Positions 1 through 4,493 of a DNA stretch of 5,366 nucleotides are shown here, one piece after another; the first letter of the stretch is position 1; each line of letters opens with the position of its first letter. The DNA is taken from contig CAKZOQ010000386.1 of assembly GCA_937136445.1 (NCBI GenBank), forward strand, positions 1-5,366, in the 5' to 3' direction. The notes below the pieces were generated by a model that saw only the letters and a list, made by a program, of their open reading frames with translations, was not told where the DNA came from and did no database searches. The DNA is from an uncultured Gemmatimonadota bacterium (GTDB lineage Bacteria; Gemmatimonadota; Gemmatimonadetes; Longimicrobiales; Gaopeijiaceae). A program made the translations under genes and the position numbers.

Positions 1-1
1 C

Positions 2-445
2 CTGCCGGGAACCCCACGACCCCTCCGGTATCTTCCCACCAAGGGGGAGCATCCCGCGCCCAGGGAGTCGCTGGACCCGGAGGGCACCCTCCCCGAACGC
101 CTGGAGGAGCAGCTCCGGACGCTCGGTACCGGAGCGTCCCGCCTTCGCATCGCCCCCTTCCTCCGGGCGGGGGCGGCGCTGGGCGACGCCCTGGCGGGCG
201 ACCGGACGCTGGGTCGGGAAGATCGCACGGTGCTGGGGACCTCGGCGGCCCTCATCCTCATCGTGGCGGTCCTCAGCGCCCTCTTCCCCACGGTGGTAGG
301 TTGGATCGTCGCCGTCGCCGCCGGGTGGTTCGGGCTGGTGACGGGGATCCGGGCCTGGGTCCAGGCCCGACGCGCCCGACAGGAGCATGACGAAGCCCGG
401 CGCTCCGCCGAGCTGGCAGCACACCACGAGGAGACCCCCCAGTGA
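2..445 (+). CDS. 3' end of an unidentified protein with a C-terminal two-helix membrane hairpin (5' truncated by window edge)
   Basis: The frame is open from the first bases of the window to a TGA at 443-445, giving 147 visible residues with no start needed inside the window. A GTG at 230 could start a 71-residue protein, but the open frame continues upstream with ordinary GC-rich codon use, so a longer protein is more likely. Residues about 1-77 are hydrophilic and rich in Pro, Arg and Glu (LEEQLRTLG, LRIAPFLRAG). Residues about 80-97 and 98-119 are two adjacent hydrophobic segments (ALILIVAVLSALFP and the WIVAVAAGWFGLVTG stretch). The last 28 residues are highly charged (QARRARQEHDEARR), so by the positive-inside rule both ends are probably cytoplasmic. 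The stop overlaps the GTG of the next gene (GTGA), indicating translational coupling and a shared transcript with ccdA. I do not recognise the family. The catalytic part, if any, lies upstream of the window. Confidence 0.72.
   Translation: MPGTPRPLRYLPTKGEHPAPRESLDPEGTLPERLEEQLRTLGTGASRLRIAPFLRAGAALGDALAGDRTLGREDRTVLGTSAALILIVAVLSALFPTVVGWIVAVAAGWFGLVTGIRAWVQARRARQEHDEARRSAELAAHHEETPQ
350..369. repeat. 20-bp GC-rich inverted repeat inside the first coding region
   Basis: The two 9-base arms CGGGCCTGG and CCAGGCCCG are exact reverse complements, separated by two bases (GT). The element lies inside the codons for the charged tail after the membrane hairpin, about 70 bp before the ccdA start. 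It could fold as a hairpin near the ccdA translation start, but it could equally be a by-product of GC-rich codons for Arg-Ala-Trp-Val-Gln-Ala-Arg. No function is claimed. Confidence 0.35.
428..433 (+). promoter_or_regulatory. Ribosome binding site of ccdA
   Basis: GAGGAG sits 8 bases before the GTG at 442. It supports that GTG as the ccdA start and lies within the last codons of the upstream gene, consistent with coupled translation. Confidence 0.7.
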
Positions 446-1167
446 CCGAAGTCGGCATCCTCATCGCGCTCACGGCGGGCGTGTTCTCCTTCCTCTCGCC
501 CTGCGTGCTCCCGCTGGTCCCCAGCTACCTCACCTTCGTCACCGGGATGAGCCTGGACGACCTCGAGGAGGGGGTGGACCGTCGAGCCACCATGATCCAC
601 TCCCTGCTCTTCGTGGGGGGCTTCAGCCTCATCTTCGTGATCCTGGGCGCCTCGGCCTCGTTCCTGGGGCAGTTCTTCCAGCAGTACGAGCTCTGGGTGG
701 CGCGCATCGGCGGCGTCATCATCATCCTCCTGGGGCTGCACCTGGCCGGCGTCTTCCGGATCATGCCCCTCATGCGGGAGAAGCGGCTCCACCTGGCGGA
801 CAAGCCGGCGGGGTACCTGGGCACGTTGGGCGTGGGCATGGCCTTCGGGGCCGGCTGGACACCCTGCATCGGTCCGGTGCTGGGGGCCATCCTGACCTAC
901 GGCTTCAGCCAGGAGACGGTCTGGGCCGGGGTGGGGCTCCTGAGCGTCTACTCCCTGGGGCTCGCCATCCCCTTCCTGGTGGCGTCGGTGGCGCTGGACT
1001 GGTTCCTCCAGACCTTCCAGAAGTACCGGCGCTTCATCCCGGTGGTGGAGAAGGCGTCGGGCGTGCTCCTGGTGGGGCTGGGGATCCTCCTCCTGACCGG
1101 CACCTTCACCGTCCTCTCCGGATGGCTCACCCAGTACACGCCGGGCTTCATCCTGGAGCGGATCTAG
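442..1167 (+). CDS. ccdA: CcdA-family cytochrome c biogenesis / thiol-disulfide transmembrane reductase
   Basis: A 241-residue inner-membrane protein of the CcdA family (related to the central domain of DsbD). The family carries reducing equivalents from cytoplasmic thioredoxin across the membrane to periplasmic thioredoxin-like proteins, which keep apocytochrome c haem-site cysteines or other substrates reduced. The family signature is clear: FLSPCVLPLVPSYLTFVTG near the N-terminus with Cys21, and GWTPCIGPVLGA with Cys142. These are the two redox-active cysteines in TM1 and TM4, each flanked by the conserved prolines. Hydrophobic segments fall at about 5-30, 52-76, 85-106, 124-152, 160-185 and 205-228, matching the six-helix CcdA topology. 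The linker MREKRLHLADKPAGYLG before TM4 is also typical. Length is normal. The GTG start is chosen for the GAGGAG 8 bases upstream and the GTGA overlap with the preceding gene. No thioredoxin-like partner (ResA/TlpA/CcmG), ResB or CcsA gene is visible, so the partner must lie elsewhere. Confidence 0.95.
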   Translation: MTEVGILIALTAGVFSFLSPCVLPLVPSYLTFVTGMSLDDLEEGVDRRATMIHSLLFVGGFSLIFVILGASASFLGQFFQQYELWVARIGGVIIILLGLHLAGVFRIMPLMREKRLHLADKPAGYLGTLGVGMAFGAGWTPCIGPVLGAILTYGFSQETVWAGVGLLSVYSLGLAIPFLVASVALDWFLQTFQKYRRFIPVVEKASGVLLVGLGILLLTGTFTVLSGWLTQYTPGFILERI

Positions 1168-1179
1168 GCCGGCTGGGCT

Positions 1180-1197
1180 GAGCCCGCGCGCGGGCTC
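1180..1197. terminator. Perfect 18-bp palindrome between convergent genes; probable bidirectional 3'-end hairpin
   Basis: GAGCCCGCG is followed directly by its exact reverse complement CGCGGGCTC, giving a 7-bp stem with a CGCG tetraloop in RNA from either strand. A possible U-G wobble extends it at the base. It fills the middle of the 43-bp gap between the ccdA stop (1165-1167) and the facing lipoprotein stop (1211-1213), which is where a shared terminator is expected. Neither side has a proper T-run: + strand RNA continues GCAAAA and - strand RNA continues AGCCCAGC. It is therefore not a canonical intrinsic terminator. It may instead stabilise 3' ends or act with Rho. Confidence 0.55.
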
Positions 1198-1210
1198 GCA
1201 AAACCGCCGG

Positions 1211-3370
1211 TCACTGCTGACCGATGCAGATGCCCCCGGTCACGTTCGAACGGGTCTCCCCCGAGTCGAAGGGACCCTGTCCGAGCCCCCGGACCCGCGC
1301 CTGGAACTGGGTCCCGTTCACATCCTCGAAGGTGTAGGACGTCGCGTTGGGCGGCAGGACCACGCTGGCCACGAGGTTGTCCGAGAAGCACACCTCCCAC
1401 AGCTGGACCTCGTACCCGCCCTCGAATGAGTTCGGGTCGTTCCAGGTGGTGCTCACGTCGAAGGTCTCGCCGTTGAGCGTGGCGGTGACGTTGCCCGGCG
1501 CATTCGGCTGGGTGTACTCGATGGCCGTGCTCGTGGCAGGGGGCGAGCACGCCTCCCCCCGACAGGCCCGGACCCGGTGGAGGACCCGTCGGTCGTTGGG
1601 CCAGCCGTTGGGCGGACCGGAATCGAAGAAGGAGGTGGCGCCCAGCTCCGCGTTGCCCGCCACCTGCCAGGTGGCGCCTGCGTTGAGGCTCCGCTCCACC
1701 TGGAAGCGGGTCTCGTCGGGGCTGTTGTCCACCCAGCGCACCGTGTAGCTGAACAGCTCGCCCCCTTCTCCCTCGTTGGGCACCACCGTGACGCCGGAGG
1801 GTGGGTTCGGCGGATCCACCACCGTCCCCGACGACTGCGCCTGGATCAGCGTGTCCGAAAGGAGGCGGGCGCGGATGGTGGCATTCCCCGGGGCCAGCCC
1901 CTGGACGGACCCGGTGGCATTCACCGGAGCCACCGCCGGGTTGGAGGAGCTCCACCCGAAGGTCGCACCCGACACGGGCCGTTCGAGGCTGTCCCGGGCG
2001 ACCGCGGTGAACTGCAGGTTCTGGCCGAGGGTCAGCGTCCAGCCGGATCCAGGTGCCAGCACCGCGGTCACCGGCACCTGGCTGACGGTGATGCGGGCGG
2101 GCTCGGAGGTGACCCCTTCGGAGGAGGCCGTCACGTCGGCTGTTCCGTTGGCCACGGAGGTGACCCCGCCGTTCTGGTTCACCCGCGCGATTCCAGGAGC
2201 CGACGAGGTCCAGAGCACCGACTCCAGTTCGACCAGGTTTCCGAAGCCGTCCCGGCCCTCTGCCGTCAACCGCCGGGTGGCGGTCAGGGACGAGAAGAGG
2301 ATCTCCTCCGGAGTGAGGATGATCCGGGCCAGCGGTGCCGGACCCACCTCGGCGGAGAAGGAGACTGCCAGCTCGGGATCGGCGGCCACCGACGCCGTGA
2401 GGGTCTGGGTGCCCACCAACGGGCCGGGCGTCCAGCTCGCCGAGGCGAGCCCCTCGGCGTCGGACACCGCCGTCTCCGGTTCGGCGACTCCGTCCTGGGC
2501 CGGGGCGAAGGAGATCTCCTCCCCTTCCACCGGCAGGCCATCCGTCCCCAGCACCCGGACGATCACGGGCTGGGGCAGCGGCACGCCGGCCCCACCCATC
2601 TGTCCGTTTCCGCTCACGGCGACCAGCTCTGCGGCGCGGGGCACCACCCGGATGAGGGCGGTGTCGGCCAGACCCACCGGTTCGAGCTCCGCCACGACCC
2701 TCGCCACGCCCCGCAGCTCCAGACCGCGCCACCGTCCCGTCGCCTCGTCCTCGAGAACGACGAGGTCGGGGTCGAGGGTGGACCACTCCACCGGGGTGGA
2801 GCCCAGGTCGCCGCCGGTGCCCGATCGGGCTCGGGCGTCGAGGCTCACCGTCTCCCCGGAGACGACCCGGGATTCCCCCGGGACGATCTCGAGGCTCTGG
2901 GCGTCGGCGCCGGGGCCCACGTACGTGAGCGTGACCTCCTGCGCAGATCCCCCGGAGCCGAGAAGGCGGGCGACGACGGGGATCGGGCCCACCTGGTAGA
3001 CGAGGACGCCCTCGGCGGTCCGGATGAGGAGTTCGAGGAGGAAGGGCTGGTCCGGTCCCTCCACCTCCACCGGGAGTTCCAGAGCCAACTGCTGGCCGGG
3101 CGTGACGGCGAGCGTCGTGTCCTTCACGACCTCCATGCCGTCGGCGGAGCTCACCAGCGCCTGGAGCGTGGCGGGCTCGAGCGCGGCGGGAAGGACGGCC
3201 AGCTCCTGGGCCTGCGCCGTCACCAGCAGCGTTCCGTATCCGTCGCCGGCGCCGGATACCAGGGGCCCGGCGGAGTCGCCACAGGCCAGGACCGTCAGCC
3301 CGAGGAGGGCCGCGAAGAGCGCACCCGCGGTCGGGGCACGACCCAGGAGTCCCGTCCTCCGGCCGCTCAT
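1211..3370 (-). CDS. Multi-domain surface/periplasmic lipoprotein with Big1/Big2 Ig-like and fibronectin type III domains
   Basis: A 719-residue predicted lipoprotein. Residues 1-30 form a signal peptide (basic MSGRR, hydrophobic GALFAALLGLTVLAC) with the lipobox VLAC and Cys30 as acylation site; the following GDS leaves Asp at +2. Reading on: a beta-rich domain (about 45-150); a Big2-like Ig domain (about 157-243, EIVPGESRVVSGETVSLDA... VEWSTLDPDLV); a Big1/invasin-like domain (about 247-342, VIVRVLGTDGLPVEGEEISF then SDAEGLASASWTPG); two Big2-like domains (about 347-430 and 432-517, with WTSSAPGIARVNQNGGVTSV and WSSSNPAVAPVNATGSVQGL, the usual 'W.SS.P.vA.v...G.v.g' pattern); and two FN3 domains (about 521-620, with VRWVDNSPDETRFQVERS, and 622-719). 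Cys603, 608, 661 and 715 lie only in the FN3 region. Such domains usually serve adhesion, binding or spacing; no enzymatic motif is visible. It is the last gene of the operon, and its ATG overlaps the upstream TGA (ATGA). Domain limits are by eye. The ligand is unknown. Confidence 0.88.
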   Translation of the reverse strand: MSGRRTGLLGRAPTAGALFAALLGLTVLACGDSAGPLVSGAGDGYGTLLVTAQAQELAVLPAALEPATLQALVSSADGMEVVKDTTLAVTPGQQLALELPVEVEGPDQPFLLELLIRTAEGVLVYQVGPIPVVARLLGSGGSAQEVTLTYVGPGADAQSLEIVPGESRVVSGETVSLDARARSGTGGDLGSTPVEWSTLDPDLVVLEDEATGRWRGLELRGVARVVAELEPVGLADTALIRVVPRAAELVAVSGNGQMGGAGVPLPQPVIVRVLGTDGLPVEGEEISFAPAQDGVAEPETAVSDAEGLASASWTPGPLVGTQTLTASVAADPELAVSFSAEVGPAPLARIILTPEEILFSSLTATRRLTAEGRDGFGNLVELESVLWTSSAPGIARVNQNGGVTSVANGTADVTASSEGVTSEPARITVSQVPVTAVLAPGSGWTLTLGQNLQFTAVARDSLERPVSGATFGWSSSNPAVAPVNATGSVQGLAPGNATIRARLLSDTLIQAQSSGTVVDPPNPPSGVTVVPNEGEGGELFSYTVRWVDNSPDETRFQVERSLNAGATWQVAGNAELGATSFFDSGPPNGWPNDRRVLHRVRACRGEACSPPATSTAIEYTQPNAPGNVTATLNGETFDVSTTWNDPNSFEGGYEVQLWEVCFSDNLVASVVLPPNATSYTFEDVNGTQFQARVRGLGQGPFDSGETRSNVTGGICIGQQ
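1658..1676. repeat. 19-bp inverted repeat within the first FN3 domain coding region
   Basis: CGCCACCTG and CAGGTGGCG are exact reverse complements around one central base. The ten bases AGGTGGCGCC at its right end also occur at 1633-1642, a short direct repeat 36 bp apart. On the coding strand both copies correspond to a Gly-Ala-Thr codon run (GATSFF and GATWQVAG), so codon reuse in an Ig-like beta fold explains at least part of the pattern. Confidence 0.3.
2049..2081. repeat. Inverted repeat with 9-bp perfect arms at the junction of two Big2-like domains
   Basis: CCAGGTGCC (2049-2057) and GGCACCTGG (2073-2081) are exact reverse complements, separated by 15 bases that contain the palindrome ACCGCGGT. 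On the coding strand this spans about residues 430-441 (SQVPVTAVLAPG), the linker where one Ig-like domain ends and the next begins. It may be a codon coincidence, or a trace of recombination between domain units. Confidence 0.35.
3236..3259. repeat. 24-bp near-palindrome just downstream of the lipoprotein signal sequence
   Basis: GTATCCG (3236-3242) and CGGATAC (3253-3259) are exact reverse complements. Pairing resumes in the centre around GCCGGC, so 11 of 12 base pairs of the 24-bp element match. It lies about 110 bases into the lipoprotein gene, encoding roughly residues 38-45 (SGAGDGYG), directly after the lipidated cysteine region. It could form a hairpin in the mRNA. No regulatory role is shown. 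Confidence 0.4.
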
Positions 3371-4491
3371 CGGGTGAGCTCCAGGTGGACCCCGGCCCGG
3401 TAGCCGGAGACCCCCACCAGTGGCGAGCCCCGGAGGTCGCCCACCTCACCCCAGACACCCTGGGCCTTGAGGACCAGCGAGGCGCGCGGGGCGGCCCGGA
3501 GCCGGTACTCCACGCCGGCGCGGAGGGAGGTGCCCAGCTCCTCCAGCTCGTCCACCGTCGGGCTGGGGGCGGCCTGGGTGAGGCGGTACTCCAGCAGGGG
3601 GGTGACCCGGTCCAGCCCCCGCACCGGAAACGACCACCGTGCTCCTGCCGCGAAGGTGTTCGAGCGGGGCAGGACGGTGGGCCCGAAGGCCGTGCCCTCC
3701 AGGCGGGGTGCCGTACGGAAGTTGTCGAAGAGGTACACCACGAGGTCCGAGGTGCCGAAGCCGTTCTCCAGGGCGGCGTAGCCGGTCCAGAGCGTGCTCG
3801 ACGACCCCTGCTCGGTGCCGCCGAGCTCGTCCTCGCCGCGGTAGGAGACGATCCCGGCGAACCGGAGGTAGGCCGTGCGGGCCACGGGGCCTTCGAGCCC
3901 GACGCGCAGCTTCGCCTCGGCACCAGGCTGGAACTCGGTGGGGGAGGAGGCCACGGGGTCGTAGGCGAAGTCCTGTCGGACCGTCGCGGCGACACCCAGC
4001 GCCATCACGCCCACCGGGAGCGCGCCCACGACGCCGCCACCCACCGCCCCGCCGGAGCCGAAGCGGACCGTGGACAGGTCGAGGGCCTCGTTGGCGATCA
4101 CCGCGAGCACCGGGAGCTGCTCCGTCTCCAGCGACGAGGTGCCGCTGGGCAGGACCGCCGTCGCCAGGAGCGAGAAGCGGTTCGGGACCATGGACAGCGT
4201 CAGCCGTGCCTCGGTGTCCAGGACGCCCGAGAGCGTGACCTCTTCGCCGTCGGCCTGCTTCGACGTGAGGGAGGCCCACCCGGTGGAGACCACCAGGTTC
4301 GCGCGGTCGCCCAACCCCATCCGACCCACAACGGGGAGGGAGAACTCGGTGACGCTTTCGAAGCCCAGGCCCGGGTCGAAGGAATAGCCGTCCACCACCG
4401 CGGCGGCGGTAACGCTGGCGGGGCTCTGCGCGACCAGGGGTGCTCCCAGGCCGGCCAGGACGAAGGCGAGGACCGGCAGGGTGAGGCGCAT
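3367..4491 (-). CDS. Predicted outer-membrane beta-barrel protein
   Basis: A 374-residue exported protein. Residues 1-22 (MRLTLPVLAFVLAGLGAPLVAQ) are a signal peptide with cleavage probably near VAQ-SPAS. The rest alternates short amphipathic strands with Gly/Asp/Ser-rich turns, for example ANLVVSTGWASL, RFSLLATAVLPSG, VMALGVAATVRQDF, AYLRFAGIVSYRG, LWTGYAALENGFG, NTFAAGARWSFPV, VTPLLEYRLTQA, TSLRAGVEYRLRA and ASLVLKAQGVWGE. This is the pattern of an outer-membrane barrel of perhaps 12-16 strands, loosely like the MetA-pathway phenol-degradation/transporter type barrels. I cannot assign a family or substrate. The last residues (VHLELTR) lack the usual terminal Phe or Trp of the barrel-insertion signal. 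Start choice is open: ATG at 4491 gives a 2-bp gap to the upstream stop. An in-frame TTG at 4497 adds two residues, would overlap that stop by 4 bp, and has GGA 7 bases upstream. Its own TGA overlaps the next ATG. Confidence 0.82.
   Translation of the reverse strand: MRLTLPVLAFVLAGLGAPLVAQSPASVTAAAVVDGYSFDPGLGFESVTEFSLPVVGRMGLGDRANLVVSTGWASLTSKQADGEEVTLSGVLDTEARLTLSMVPNRFSLLATAVLPSGTSSLETEQLPVLAVIANEALDLSTVRFGSGGAVGGGVVGALPVGVMALGVAATVRQDFAYDPVASSPTEFQPGAEAKLRVGLEGPVARTAYLRFAGIVSYRGEDELGGTEQGSSSTLWTGYAALENGFGTSDLVVYLFDNFRTAPRLEGTAFGPTVLPRSNTFAAGARWSFPVRGLDRVTPLLEYRLTQAAPSPTVDELEELGTSLRAGVEYRLRAAPRASLVLKAQGVWGEVGDLRGSPLVGVSGYRAGVHLELTR
3379..3382 (-). promoter_or_regulatory. Ribosome binding site of the lipoprotein gene
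   Basis: On the minus strand GGAG lies 8 bases before the ATG at 3370-3368, inside the last codons of the beta-barrel gene. It supports the ATG that gives the full signal peptide and lipobox. Confidence 0.6.
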
Positions 4492-4493
4492 GG

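Noticed and set aside
230..445. A separate 71-residue membrane protein starting at GTG 230
   Set aside because: The frame is open upstream to the window edge, and no strong ribosome site precedes GTG 230, so an internal codon of a longer protein is more likely. It cannot be fully excluded without upstream sequence.
387..1181. Plus-strand frame of 264 codons overlapping ccdA
   Set aside because: The product is Pro/Arg/Gly/His-rich, while the overlapping frame encodes an unmistakable CcdA.
1211..3370. Possible enzyme domain (glycosidase or protease) within the large lipoprotein
   Set aside because: Every segment reads as beta-sandwich repeats. No catalytic motif was found.
1577..3403. Plus-strand open frame of 608 codons antisense to the lipoprotein gene
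   Set aside because: Low-complexity Gly/Arg/His-rich product with no recognisable fold. Antisense open frames of this length are common opposite GC-rich genes.
1164..3995. Minus-strand open frame of 943 codons spanning the lipoprotein gene and part of the barrel gene
   Set aside because: Its translation is rich in Arg, Gly, Pro and Ser with no signal peptide or domain. It is an alternate frame of two well-supported genes, kept open by high GC.
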